From Microcebus murinus (Eukaryota > Chordata > Mammalia > Primates > Cheirogaleidae), in the NCBI RefSeq assembly GCF_040939455.1, contig NC_134109.1, forward strand, positions 34,055,501 through 34,119,500: a stretch of 64,000 bases of DNA. The letters are read 5' to 3'. The notes under the pieces are model-generated. The model searched no databases. It was not told the DNA's origin and worked only from the letters and a program-made list of their open reading frames with translations. A program made the translations under genes and the position numbers. Of this stretch, positions 23,461 to 35,317 are shown piece by piece. Each line of letters opens with the position of its first letter. The first letter of the stretch is position 1.

Positions 23461-23739
23461 TTTTTTACGTCTCTCTATGCATATAAAACCAATTGCAAAC
23501 ACATCTACCGTGTATATTTGTATGTATGTATCTCTAGCTCCCTTTCTTGCACAAATATACATGCTACTGTACATATTTTTGTTAGTAATTAAGATAAGGT
23601 TTACATATGCTTTCAAAAAAGATGATCTTACATAATGAATACATCTGGTTCCTAGAGACTTTACCAGTTTTAGTTCAAATAAAATATACCACTGAGTTTT
23701 ATTTTTTTTATATGTGCATGGCTTTCCTGGATTTCCCAC
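23461..23739. other. Unassigned sequence between two tandem duplications
   Basis: About 280 bp with a small tgta/tgtatg-rich patch around 23518-23530. No element recognised. Confidence 0.5.
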
Positions 23740-23820
23740 CTGTATTCCATACATACCTACTCTCAACTAAAATATCTTGTATCTGTATTCCATACATACC
23801 TACTCTCAACTAAAATATCT
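23740..23820 (+). repeat. Tandem duplication, 43-bp period, 38 bp identical
   Basis: 23740-23777 and 23783-23820 are identical (ctgtattccatacatacc...), separated by tgtat, giving about 1.9 copies of a 43-bp unit. It lies only 280 bp from the 80-bp duplication. Confidence 0.95.
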
Positions 23821-24270
23821 ATTTGGTTTCCACTTCCTTTCACTCCTCATTAGTGCTAACTGCATTGGTTTTAAAGAAATAATAGAATATTTAATTAGCT
23901 GGACTCAAGTATTTGCAGGGCATGCAAGAAGAAAATAACTAATTTAGGTAATTCAAAGATTACTATGTGCTACTTCATTAATTGCCAGAGATTTCTATCC
24001 CTGCCTTGCAGAATTAGTTTAGAACATGCCTTCTACTTTCTTTTATGTGATTTAGATAGACCTAAATAAACACAACTTCAGACTTATGAAATGTCATGGT
24101 CATTACCAAAAGATGATTACTATTCTCATCACATGTAAAATAACCAAAAGCATTCATTTATTTAATTGTGGATTTTAATGATAATTATGTATACCTTAAT
24201 TTTGTACCATTCCTTAATTAATGAAGAACTAGGTATATGATATGAAGTTAATGTTGCCATCTGAAAGATA
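23821..24270. other. Unassigned sequence
   Basis: No recognised repeats or genes. Confidence 0.5.
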
Positions 24271-24640
24271 GTAAAAACAAATGGTTCAAGTCTAGGATCT
24301 GTCACTTAAAAACCTATGTGTCCTTGGAGGAAATAATATATCTAAACTCCACATTGCTTGCTTATGGAAATACATTTGAGCCTCCATATCCATGCTGGAT
24401 TGGATCCAGGACCCCTATGGATACCAAAGTCTACCAATGTCCATAGGGTCCACATCCATGGATAGAAAGTACAGTCATCCCACCCATTAACTCCTCCATA
24501 TCCGCTGGTTTGAATGCAAAATGTGAAGATAAGGAGGACCGACTGTTAACATCATCTACCTCACAGGATTACTGTGAAGAACAAATAATAAAAATGTGTC
24601 AAGGCACTTTGTAAACTTTTAAAAAGCAATAAATAACCAA
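24271..24640 (-). mobile_element. MIR remnant split by a Tigger-type element
   Basis: atggttcaagtctaggatct and acctatgtgtccttggagga on the left, and acatcatctacctcacagga plus ttactgtgaagaacaaataa on the right, follow the MIR order (written as the reverse complement of its usual consensus: 'gtgaccttgggcaagt ... cctacctcatagggttgt'). The two parts flank 24373-24545. Confidence 0.75.
24373..24545 (+). mobile_element. Small Tigger-type (pogo) DNA transposon in the MIR
   Basis: cctccatatccatgctggattggatccagg ... begins like the family terminal repeat (ggtatccgtgggggattggttccagg) and ends aaggaggaccgactg, its inverted counterpart. TA dinucleotides lie at 24371-24372 and near the right end. It is a short non-autonomous, internally deleted copy. 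Confidence 0.75.
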
Positions 24641-24754
24641 TGAATGTTAAATATTGACATTTGCAATGAATATTCATATTTATGTGTACGATATCTACAA
24701 GTTCTCCATCAGTACTTTTAAAGTTAATTTGTAAATTAATTTGTAAACATTCAA

Positions 24755-24970
24755 ATTCATGAATATATTCAACAAATACTTTTTTAAGCACCTGCTACCA
24801 TGTGCCAGACAATATGTTGGGCTTGGGATGAAGGAGAGAGTAAGATAATCCTTGCCTTCACACAACTTATAAAAATGGGAGAACATGATAAGTGTACAAA
24901 TATTAATTAATTATAATTGTGATAAGTTGGGAGGGAGAAACTCTTCAAAGTGAGGACCTGAAGTAAACTC
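24755..24970 (+). mobile_element. Ancient common mammalian repeat (same family as 13740)
   Basis: tattcaacaaatactttttt, aagcacctgctaccatgtgc cagacaatatgttgggc and ccttgccttcacacaactta follow the start of the family consensus. Only the first part is present. Confidence 0.6.
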
Positions 24971-27405
24971 TGGCATGGATTACATTGTATTTCTCTCAAT
25001 CATTCACCAGCCCAAACACTTTTTAGTACTATGCTAGGAGGTTCCCTTTTAACTATTCTTTTTCTTTTATCTGTTTTAGAGACTAATAGCACACTGTATT
25101 TAAATTAGTACCTTTCTTTTCACTCAGACTTACACTTGAAATATAAGGAAGACAAGCATGATAATTTGGGGATATATATATTTTCTATCATAGTATTAGT
25201 TGATGATATTTATGGGTCGTAAGAATTTTTCAGAAAATTTTTTGTATTCTTTAAAACTATATGACTAAAAAAAAATAAAAAACTATATGACTAATTCTAG
25301 CTACACACAAATGTAAGACTTTACAGAACCATAAATCATGTGGAAAGAAACCTGAAAATATCACCGCAAAATAACAGTAGTTAAATAGCTGTATAAAGTC
25401 TACTAATCAAAGGGCAAATAACATATGGAAATTCTGCCAATAAAAACAGTGATGTTAAATAACTTCTTAGAAAGTGTTATTATTCATGAGTCACTTGCTC
25501 ATTTTTATAAGGCTTAAAGTGCTGAGGTAGACTTGAAAAATTTTGCAGAGCCAGATTAATGACGTAAGTCCAGGATAACAGCAAGTCTCATTCAAAACCC
25601 ATGTTATGCAGTTATGTTCTGATAGATTGTTAAGCAAACATAGTCAAGTTAATGATTACATTTAATTCCTTTTAGAAAACACCATTGCCTTTTAAAAGCA
25701 TTTTGTTTGCATAACTTCTCCCTTATACCTCTATAGATAATAATCTATGCCTCTGTAATTTCATATCCTTAAACACTTAAGTCACTAAACCAACAGCATT
25801 ATTTTATACAAAATCAGAAACAAAGATTTATCAGACATCTTAATTTCTAATAAAGAAAGACTACAAAATTACCAATTATATTCTTTTATTTAAGCTCTAC
25901 TGATGAATGATTTATTTGGATGTACCATTTCAGCATGCAGCATTATAGGTTAAAATACCTTCTGAATAAGGCCAAATATTCCTTGTTAACGTATTTTAAA
26001 GGTTTCCACAAAGTATGGGAAAAACAAATATAAAAACACTCACTTAGGCTGTATAATTGATTTTCAGTAAAGTTCACCTTTCCACAGCTGCACCTGAGAT
26101 ATAATGACAACTTCTTTAAATAAGAAAGTCCTCAAAGATCAAAAGGCAATTTTAATATTTTAAGATGGAGGAAATAAATTAGTGCAATTTCTGTAAGGGT
26201 ACAATAATACAAAGTGAATTTGGTACAAAATTACTGTAGTAAGTTTTAGTTCTTTAATAATTTTATAGATTAGTAGTAGGAAATAAGTAGATCTTATTTA
26301 TATTACTTTTTAAAACCTTGATAAGATTTCACTGTATTTTAAAAGGCCTATCTCACACATTGCTTCAACAGTTGCATAAGTTACCCATATTATTCACTAC
26401 AGAAATAAGTACATTTAGCAAAGTTTTGAGGTATCAGTTCTAAATTAGGGCCTACTAACACTGTATTCTGTGCCTTGTGAAGTAAGTAGAGAAATTCCAC
26501 AGTGAAGGGCATTAATAATATACTATCCTAAACATATTTAAATTTCTCATGCTCATCTCATTCTATGTTCAATAATAAACAAGTTGGATAAGTCAGACCA
26601 GGGAATTTCCTAAAAATTAAAGAAGGAGCATTATCCCATCATCAGATAATCTTGAAGGTTTCATCTGTGCTCTTATTAGTTAAGTTACTGATCTAAATAA
26701 GATAATACATTCAAACTCAAACTTGGAGTTTAATATAGGTGGGCTGGGTATAGGGAAATCACCATGGGATAGGATGATAACCATAAAACTAGCAACAATG
26801 GTGAACCTTCACAACTAGGACTAGAGGCAAGAGGAGGAAGCCGTGATTAGGACACAGAAGGAGTAACTGTATGGAGAAAGACTGCCTGACAGAGCTCTGG
26901 CAACAAGATGAGGAGTGAGCTAGAAGAATAAATGTTTTGATTTTAAACCTAAGACCCAATTCCTAGTTCTCAGCTACCAACTACCAACAAAATCTGCTAC
27001 ACTTTCAATAGGAGGAAATAAGGTTCACTCTAATTATGGAAACTATAGCTATAATTTATTTATTCCATAAATATATATAAATATATTCCATAAATTTTCA
27101 AGTTATTTACTCCTATACATGTCAAACAAACCACAATATAGAGATATAAATTATTGTAAATAAAGAGAAAAAAAAACAACAGGAAGCCAAACTGTCATAA
27201 ATATATGAATTACAAATAAAAACAAGAACAAACTCTGGTTACAAAGGATGCTGTTTTTTCTGAATATATGTTTTAAAACACAGAATAGTTTACTTCTGAT
27301 TACATTTTATACACAGTTATTATCATTCTGTACTATGACACTAAAGTCTCTAAGAGTACAAATTGAATATTTAATGTAATTATCAGTTTTCCGACAAATT
27401 TCTGG
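24971..27405. other. Long unassigned AT-rich stretch
   Basis: 2.4 kb in which I recognise no mobile element, RNA gene or coding frame. It has a local duplication aaaactatatgacta at about 25254 and 25281. It may be old unique DNA or repeats too diverged to see by eye. Confidence 0.5.
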
Positions 27406-28035
27406 TAGAAATATAAAATGGTACAGTCACTTTGGGAAACAGTTTGAGTTTCTCAAAATGTTAAACACAGATTTATCACATGATCCAGCAATTCTAATAC
27501 TAGGTATTACCTACGAGAAATTAAAATATCATGTCCATATAAACACATGAACATGAATGTTCACAGCAGCATTATTGATAATAGCCCCAAAGTGGAAACA
27601 ACCCAAATATTCATTAACTTATAAATGGATAAACTGCGATATACTTAAACAATGGAATACTATTCAGAAATAAAAAGCGACTAAATATTGAAACATGCTT
27701 CAACATAAAAGTACCTCAAAAACATGCAAAGTGAAAAAAGTTAGACACAAAAAACCCATATGTTGTATAATTCTATTCATATGAAAAGTCTAGAATAGGC
27801 ACATCTACAGTAATAGGAAGTAGATTTGTGGTTACCTAACATAGAGCTAGGGTGAGGGAGGAAGTGATTGGCAATAGGCACAAAGATTTATTTTGGGATG
27901 ATGGGAATGTTCAAAATTAGATTGTGATGATAGTTGTGCAAATCTATAACTATACTAAAAGTCATTTAATTGTACACCTAAAATGGGTCAATTTTATGAT
28001 ATGTAAAGTATATTTCAATAAAGCTGTTTTTAAAA
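27406..28035 (+). mobile_element. Old L1 (L1M type) 3' end, sense
   Basis: gtttctcaaaatgttaaaca, atgatccagcaattctaata, caatggaatactattcagaa and taattgtacacctaaaatgg match the ORF2 C-terminal and 3' UTR layout of old mammalian L1s, ending tatttcaataaagctgtttt. 5'-truncated. Confidence 0.88.
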
Positions 28036-28224
28036 CTTAATGTTAGTTTTATTTGTCCCTTTCCAGCTGTGTGATTGCTTCTACTTAGTTTAATTAATAA
28101 AACCAACAATGCAAATAGTTTTCCTGTTGGAGCAGTAGACATGTATTATCTGCTTCCATATCAATTAATGAGAAAAGATCACAGAATAGAACTTGCCTTA
28201 AAATATTTTTACAGCAAAACAGAC

Positions 28225-28660
28225 ACATTTATACTAATTAGCTACTGCTACCAACCTAAAATTCAGAGACTTAAAGAACTATAACTTATTATTTCTCCTA
28301 AATCTGTAGACTGGCTGAAGAATGATTGTTCCAGGCTGGGCTCAACTGTGTTCGCTCAGGAATACATGGCTAACTGAAGTATTACCTGATCTAGAGCTGG
28401 GGGTAGCTCTCTTACAGATGTTTCTCATCTTTCTCTTGAGACCAATAAACTGTCACATATTCACACTGCATGGTAAATGTACAAGAGAGCAAGCAGATAT
28501 ACTCATTCCATTGGTAACAGCAAGTTAAGTGGTCAAATCCAAAGTGTAAGGCAAGGAAGCCCACTCAACGAGGATCCTAAAAAATTATATGGCAAAAGGC
28601 TTTGCTGAGAGTGGGTGAAAATTGAAGTCTATCATAGAATCTACCACAAATTTTAATTAA
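28225..28660 (+). mobile_element. Old MER-type repeat (family uncertain)
   Basis: ttagctactgctaccaacct, aaaattcagagacttaaaga and the ending gaagtctatcatagaatctaccac follow the layout of an old repeat that begins 'ttagctactgctgcataacaa ... cttaaaacaac' and ends '...atctaccaca'. I do not assign a superfamily. The 69- and 68-codon frames here are not credible genes. Confidence 0.5.
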
Positions 28661-28843
28661 TTTAAACACGTTGGTATTTTCTTTGGGTGTATCAGGCTTC
28701 AATGCTAGCAATTTTACCTCATAATTGTCACCTAAATCAGTTTCTCTTCTGTTTTAATGCCGTGGCTGCTTCACTTTAGGGATTCGTTATGTAGACTAAT
28801 ATGTTGGTCTCCTTGCCGCTAATCTCAGCTCTTTCTTGTCCCT

Positions 28844-31174
28844 TACAGGCGTACCTCATTTTCTTGTACTTTGTTCTGTTGTGCATTGTGGATATTACAT
28901 TTTTTCTAGTTCAAAGGTTTGTGGCAACCTTGTGTTAAGCAAGTCTACTGGTGCCATTTTTCCAACAGTATGCACTTTGTGTCTCTGTCACGTTAGTAAT
29001 TCTCGCAATACGTCAAACTTTTTCATTATTAATATATCTGTTATGGTGATCTGGGATCATTAATCTTTGATGTTACTCTTGTAATTGTTTTGGGGCACCA
29101 TGAACTGCAGTCATATAAGATGGCAAACTTAAGCAATAAATGGTGTGTGTGTTCTGACTGTTCAGTAGGCTGTTTCTTTGTCTCTCTCCTTCTTCTTGGG
29201 TCTCATCTCCTGAGACACAACAGCATTAAATTTAGGCTAACGAATAACCCTAAATGGTGTCTAATATTCAAGTGAAAGGAAGAATCACACATGTCTTACT
29301 TTAAATCAAAATCTAAAAATGATTAAGCTTAGTGAAGAGGGCATGTCGAAAGCCAAGATAGCTTGCTCTTTGTGGCAGTTAGCCAAGTTGTAAATGCAAA
29401 GGAAAAGTTCTGTAAGGAAATTAAAAGTGAACACATGAATAAGAAAGTGAAACAGCTTTATTGCTAATATGCAGAATGTTTAAGTGGTCTGAATAGAAGA
29501 TGAAACCAATCACAACATTCCATTAACCCAAACCCTAATCCAGGGCAAAGTCCTAACTCTCTTCAATTCTGTGACAGCTCAGAGATAGGAAACATCGGGA
29601 AAAAAGTTGGAAGCTAGCAGAGGTTGGTTCGTGAGGTTTAAGGAAAGAAGCCATCTTCGTAACAAAAAAGTGCAAGGTAAAGCAGCAAGTACTGATGGAG
29701 AAGCTGCAGCAAGTTATCTAGAAGATCATGTTAAGATCATTGATAAAGTTGGCTATACTAAACAACAGATTTTTATTCAATGTAGACAAAATAGCCTTCT
29801 ATTGGGAAAAGATGCTGCCTAGGACTTTCATAGCTAGAGAAAAGTCAATGCCTGCCTGACTTCAAAGCTTCAAAGAACAGACTAATTATTTTGTAGAAGC
29901 TAATGCAGATGGTGACATTAAGTTGAATTCAATGCACATTTGCCATTCTGAAAACCCTAAGGCCCTTAAGAATTATGCTAATTCTACCCATCTCTGGTTC
30001 TATAAATGTATCAACCCCTGAATGACAATACATCTATTTACAGCATAGTTAAATGACTGTTTAAGCCCACTGTTAAGAACTATTGCTCAGAAAAAAAGAT
30101 TTCTTTCAAAATATTACTGCTCATTAACAATGCATCTGGTAAGCTAAGAGCTCTGATGGAGATATGCAAGGAGGTTAATGTTGTTTTCACACCTACAAAC
30201 ACCACACCCATTCTGCAGCCCAAGGTTCAAGGAGTAATTTCAAGTCTTTCAAGTCTTGTTATTTAAGAAATACATTTTTAAGGCTATAGGTGCCACACTG
30301 CTCTAATGGATCTGGGCAAAGCCAATTGAAAACCTTCTGCAAAGGATTAAGCATTCTAGATGCCATTTAGAACATTCATGATTCATGAGAGGAGATCAAA
30401 ATAATATTAACAGGAATTTGGAAGAAGTTTATTCCAACACTCACAGATGACTTCGAGGGGTTCAAGACTTCAGTGGTGGAAGTAACTGCGGATATGTACG
30501 AGAACTAGAATTAGAAGTGTAGCCTGAAGTTGTGAATGAATTGCTGCAATCTCATGCTAAGAATTGATGGATGAGGAGTTGCTTCTTATGAATGAGCAAA
30601 AAGAGGCATTTTGAGACGGAATTTACTTCTGATGAAGATGTCATGCACATTGTTGAAATGACAAAAATGATTTAGAATATTACATAAACTTGGTTGTTAA
30701 AGCAGTGGCAGAGTTTCAGAGGGTTGACTCCAATTCTGGAAGAAATCACACTATGGTGTGCTATCAAACAGCATGACATGCTACAGAGAAATCTTTCAAG
30801 AAAGTAAGAGTCAATCAATGTGGAAACTTCATTGTTGTCTTATTTTAAGAAACTGCCACAGCCACCTCAACCGCCACCCTGATCGGTCAGCAGCCATCAA
30901 CATAGAGGCAAGACTCTTCCCAGAAAAAAGATAACAACTCACTGAAGGCTTAGATGGTCATTAACATTTTTTAGTAATAACTTTTTTTTTAGTTAAGGTA
31001 TGCACTTTTTAAAAGACATAATCCTATTATACACTTAACAGACTACAGTATAGTATAAACATGACTTTTATATGCACTGGGCAACCAAAAAGTTCATGTG
31101 ACTCACTTTATTGTGATATTCACTTTATTGCAGGTCTGGAACTGAACCTGCAATATCTTCAATGTATGCCTATA
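28844..31174 (+). mobile_element. Tigger1 DNA transposon, nearly full length
   Basis: Element 28846-31172 (2,327 bp; the consensus is about 2.4 kb). It begins CAGGCGTACCTCATTTTCTT and ends aatgtatgccta, the imperfect inverted terminal repeats of Tigger1, with TA at 28844-28845 and 31173-31174 as the target duplication. Subterminal text such as gtttgtggcaaccttgtgtt and tgatgttactcttgtaattg follows the consensus throughout. Tiggers are pogo/Tc1-mariner cut-and-paste elements moved by a DDE transposase. This copy is 5-15% decayed by eye and inactive. Confidence 0.97.
29254..30965 (+). pseudogene. Tigger1 transposase, decayed
   Basis: The ATG at 29254 is in the expected place, but the reading frame is soon lost to small deletions. 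The longest surviving piece is 29607-29822 ([15 protein letters not shown], then [11 protein letters not shown]), from the DNA-binding (CENP-B-like helix-turn-helix) region toward the catalytic core. The first catalytic aspartate codon (GAC at about 29785) is retained, but the following Glu has become Lys. The second aspartate, in the DNAPG motif, has become Asn (AAC at about 30126). Several frameshifts and stops follow. The family product would be a nuclear DDE transposase that binds the terminal repeats. Confidence 0.9.
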
Positions 31175-31184
31175 TTCATTTTGT

Positions 31185-31390
31185 TACTAGAGTAATCTTT
31201 CTAAAAGTGGAAACTTTTGCCATTCCTCTGTGTAATCTCTTTGATAGTGACTCACTGACTACACAATAAAACCTAAACGCCTTTGCATGATGTAAAGTTC
31301 TTCCTGATCTAGTCTTTATTGACTTATCATTGCCCAAGTTTCTCCAGCCCAGTTCCAAACTTCTTTTAATTCCCCAAATGTTATGATATA
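31185..31390 (+). mobile_element. L2 (LINE-2) internal remnant
   Basis: ttttgccattcctctgtgta, aataaaacctaaacgccttt and tcttcctgatctagtcttta follow the L2 order 'ccattgccct...aaagtccaaactccttagc...tccatgatctggcc', then cagttccaaacttcttttaattccccaaa. Confidence 0.7.
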
Positions 31391-31419
31391 CTCTATTGCA
31401 AATACATTGGAAGGCATTA

Positions 31420-31690
31420 TTGAATAGAAAATTGAGAGCCTGTGCTTTGGAGTAACATACACAAAGGTCTAAGTCTCATTTGCATCAGCTACTAGCTGTA
31501 TGACCATGGGCAAGTTTTTTGTCTTCTGAGAGTAATTTAATTTTGTTACAAGGATTAAAGAAGATAGTGTTTCTTAGAAATTTCTCTTATAATGAAAACA
31601 TATATAAAATGCCCAATTTACAGTAAGTACTGAATAAATAGCAGCTTATAATAATGATGACAATCACAATGTTTGTTGTTAATATGGATA
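31420..31690 (-). mobile_element. MIR SINE remnant
   Basis: gagagcctgtgctttggagt, actagctgtatgaccatggg caagttttttgtcttctgag and ttacagtaagtactgaataaatagcagct follow MIR written in reverse orientation ('gtgaccttgggcaagt', 'gtaagcactcaataaatg'). Ancient tRNA-derived SINE. Confidence 0.85.
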
Positions 31691-31749
31691 TTATCATCTA
31701 GAATACCCTTTACCATCTTGCCAAATCTGAAAACCTGCTATTCAACTTT

Positions 31750-32035
31750 CAATAGTCATGTCAAGTGTCACCTCAGATAGCAAACCATCTCAGCCTACAG
31801 AAAACCTCAGGTATACTTAGGTACTCATTCTTCCATACACTCACTGCACTTTGTACATACCTCTATTTTAGTGAATTATGAACAGTGAAGTACAGTTATG
31901 TATATATAAATTATAAATGAAGACATAAACATAAGAAGGCAGACATAACTGTGAACTCTATGAATTCTTATCTGTAATTGCTTGGTACCAGCACAGAGTG
32001 CAGCATAACAGAGGCTCTAAGTTACTGAACAAAGC
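31750..32035 (+). mobile_element. L2 3'-end remnant
   Basis: gtcacctcagatagcaaacc, tcagcctacagaaaacctca and tactcattcttccatacact ... gcactttgtacatacctcta resemble the L2 3' region ('ccttcctgaccaccctatctaaa...'). It ends in the region gcttggtaccagcacagagt gcagcataaca. Confidence 0.6.
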
Positions 32036-33039
32036 AAATTTAACTGATTATATGGTATGGAAATAACAAATAAAATCTCAACAATTTGCCTTGTTTTTTG
32101 GGGAATTAAGGAAAGCTATGATGAAAATTATGGAGCTTAATGTACAGTTTAAGACATTAAAAAAAATGATATAAAAATCCAAAGAGAGAGATAATATAAA
32201 AAAAATAAATCAATAAAGTTCTTCAAGAAAAATGAGGGCAGATGGGCCATTTATATGACGCGAACTAATTTGATTTGTACATACAGTATACTTCCTGAGA
32301 AATACTTGTGATAAAATCATGGCCCTTCAAGGACTGGCTATTTCAGCTACAACTCTCTGGCAGAAGTGTGTGACTGTGGTGCTTACTGATCTGTGACCTG
32401 CAACAACTTATTCTGACCAGAAATAAAGCACATTGTAAGGCTACAGCTTTAAAATTCAAGGCTACAGCTTTAATGAATGGGCCCATATACTGGGCATATC
32501 TGAGAGATGTGTAAATCTAAACTAATTTCCATGGGTCAAATATGGCCATTAAAATCTCAAGATATTCTTCCAACTTTATAGTATGTTAAATCAAACTATC
32601 TGGATGTTACCTAAAACATGTATCTACTTATCTGTTACTACATATTAAGTGGATGATGGCAAAAGGGAAAAAAAACTACTAGTATAACTAAGATTGGCAA
32701 CCACTCTCCTTCAACAAGATTGCAAATATAGTACCCTTATGTGACTCAGTCTTAGAAGATTCAATTAATTCATTAAATAGATATTTACTAAATGACTAGG
32801 TACCAGGTACTAATATTAGGTGGTGGGGATATAAAACAAATCTCCACAAATGTTACTAAATCAGAATGCTAGAACCCAAGTTCTCTGAAAACATTCTTAT
32901 TAAATTAGAAGTAAATAACAATATGATGAATAAGAAAGCCACATAAATTTGGAAAATTTAAAACATTCTTCTAAAAGATCTCATGAGTTAATGAAAAAGT
33001 AATGAACAATAGAATGCACATCAAATTTTGTAAGTTTCA
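32036..33039. other. Unassigned AT-rich sequence
   Basis: No recognised family. Contains a short direct repeat aaggctacagctttaa at 32437-32452 and 32458-32473 (21-bp period). Confidence 0.5.
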
Positions 33040-33411
33040 ATTATAGCATTACTTAGTGGGAAATTTATAGTTATAAAAGGATATATTAAAGAAAGGATGA
33101 AAATAAAAGAGCTTAATGTGGAATTTAGGGCATAAGAAGTCCAATAGAATAAATACAAAGAAAGCATAAGGGAGGATATGATGAAATATAAGAACAAAAA
33201 TTAATAAGATAGAAAACAAGTATATAATAATGTTCATTATTATAAAAAAGTTGGATCTTTAGAAAGACTAATAAAATAGACAAACCTCTGGTAAAATTGA
33301 TCCCCCACAAACATTTTTTAAAAACTGAGAAAAGATACAAATAATGTTAGTAATGAAAAGGGGACATAACTACCCATCCAGCTGCATTTTAGGTATAACA
33401 AAATAACCTTC

Positions 33412-33445
33412 TTTTAATGGTATCATAGTAATGATACCATTAAAA
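33412..33445. repeat. Perfect 15-bp hairpin, 4-nt loop
   Basis: ttttaatggtatcat (33412-33426) and atgataccattaaaa (33431-33445) are exact inverted repeats separated by agta. The sequence around it is an old, diverged L1, so the perfect stem is younger than its surroundings. No transposon terminal repeat was recognised. Confidence 0.9.
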
Positions 33446-33529
33446 ATTGAATCAGTGGTTAAAAATCTTCCCAAAGCATTTGGATGAACAGAATGAATGA
33501 TTCCAATCTTATACAAAATCTAAAAGAAA

Positions 33530-33670
33530 CTTTTTTTTTTTAAAAGACAGGGTCTCATTATGTTGCCCAGGCTAAATTCAAACTCCTAGGCTCAAGTTAC
33601 CCTCCTTTCTTAGTATCCTGAGTAGCTGGGACTACAGGAACACACTACTGTGCCCAACTACAAGATAATT
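33530..33670 (-). mobile_element. Alu-type monomer, antisense
   Basis: A T-run, then gacagggtctcattatgttg cccaggct, tcaagttaccctcctttctt and gagtagctgggactacagg, the reverse complement of a single 7SL-derived arm (FLAM/FRAM-like or a lone Alu arm). Confidence 0.8.
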
Positions 33671-33850
33671 TTTTTAATTAAAAAAAAAAAAGGAAAAGAA
33701 ATGCTCCCAAATTCATTCTACGATATCAGCAAAACCTTGATATTAAAACCAAAACCAGCCAAGAGAACTACCACAAGATAAATTACAAGCCAATATCACT
33801 CCTAAACAAAGATGAAAGCATTCAAATGAAATAAAAACAATCCAGTATTT

Positions 33851-35317
33851 TTTTAACGTACCTGTTGGCCATTCATATGTCTTCTTTCGAGAAATGTGTA
33901 TTCAGGTCATTTGCCCATTTTTTAATCAGGGTGTTTTTTTGCTATTGAGTTGTTTGAGTATATATCATGGATATTAGCCTATAATGAGATGTATGGGTTG
34001 CAAATATTTTCTCTAAATAAATGGGTTGCCTTTTCACTGTTAACTGTTCCCTTTGCTGTGCAGAAATATTTTAGTTTGATATAGTCATATTTGTCTACTT
34101 TTGTTTTTGTTGCATGTGCTTCTGGGGTCTTATCCAAGAAAATGTTGCCCAGATAAATGTAAGAGAGATTTTCCCCTATATTTTCTTCTAGCAGTTTTAT
34201 AGTTTCAGGTCTTATGTTTAAGTCTTTAATCCATTTTGAGTTGATTTTTGTATATGTTGTGAGATAAGAGTCATATTTCAGTTGGGTGCAGTGGTGTACA
34301 TTGTAGGCCCAACTATTTGGGAGGCTGAGGCAGAAGAATCACATGAGCCCAGGAGTTCAGGGTTGCAGCGAGCTGTGATACCACCACTGCACTTCAGCCT
34401 GGGTAACAGAGCAAAATCTCATCTCTTAAAAAAAAATGTGGATATCCAGTTTTCCCAGCACCATTTATTGAAGAGACCATCCTTTCATCATTGTGTGTTG
34501 TTAGCTCCGTTGTTGAAAATCAATTAATTAACTGTAAATGTGTGGGTTTATGTCTGGGCTTTCTATCCTGTTCCATTGGTTGATCTGTTTTTAATGCAAG
34601 TACCATGCTGTTTTGATTACTACAGCTTTATAAAATATTTTTATATTAGGCAGTGTGATGACTCTAGCTATGTTTTCCTTGTTCAAGGTTGACTTGACCA
34701 TTTGAAGTCTTGTGTTTCCATACAAATATTAGCATTGTTTTTTTCTATTCCTGTGGAAATGCAATTGGAACTTTGATAGGAATTGCACTGAATCTGCCGA
34801 TTACTTTGGCAGTATAGACATTTTTCACAATATTCATTATTTCCAATCAATGAACATGGGCTATCTTTCCACTTATTTGTGTCATCTTCAATTTCTTTCA
34901 TCAATGTTTTATAGTTTTTAGTATATGGATCTTTCACTTCCTTGATTATATTTACTCCTTAGTATTTTACTTTTCTATCCTATTATAAATTATTTTCTTA
35001 ATTTCTTTTTCACATAGTTTGTTGTTAGTATATAGAAATGCTACTGATTTTTGTATGTTAATATTGTATCCTGCAACTTTACTGAATTCATTTATCACTT
35101 GTAACAGTTTTTTTTGTGGAATCTTTTGGGTTTTCTACATGTAAGATTGTATCATCAGCAAACAGAGACAATGTCACCAGTTCCTTTATTATTTGTATAC
35201 TTCTCATTTTTTTCTTACCTAATTGCTTTGGCTAGAAGACTTCCAGTACTACGTCAAATACAAATCACTAAAGTGGGCATCCTTGTCTTCTTTTTGATCT
35301 TAGAGAAAAAGTTTTCA
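33851..35317 (-). mobile_element. Second twin-primed L1: inverted 5' part
   Basis: Antisense L1 ORF2 from the C-terminal region (33851, gttggccattcatatgtctt) back to the RT core (about 35300, agtgggcatccttgtcttct). Interrupted by a SINE monomer at 34274-34437. In coordinates of the full-length L1 at 2391 the inverted part corresponds to about 7195-8525. Confidence 0.85.
34274..34437 (+). mobile_element. Monomeric Alu-type SINE
   Basis: gttgggtgcagtggtgtaca, gggaggctgaggcagaagaa, cccaggagttcagggttgca, cttcagcctgggtaacagag and a run of A. A single 7SL-like arm of about 150 bp in sense orientation inside the inverted L1. Target-site duplication not clear. Confidence 0.85.

Larger units (their letters stand above)
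33040..33850 (+). mobile_element. Old L1, sense, middle ORF2 region
   Basis: gcattacttagtgggaaatt, ttaagaa... 'gttggatctttagaaagact aataaaatagacaaacctct' and aaaaccagccaagagaacta match the L1 segment between endonuclease and RT. Interrupted by an antisense Alu monomer (33530-33670) and ended by the twin-primed L1 at 33851. A perfect 15-bp hairpin lies at 33412-33445. Confidence 0.82.

Noticed and set aside
28322..29275. Several 60-75 codon plus-strand frames near the Tigger1 start
   Set aside because: They lie in the old MER-type repeat and the Tigger1 5' non-coding part; the transposase frame starts at about 29254.
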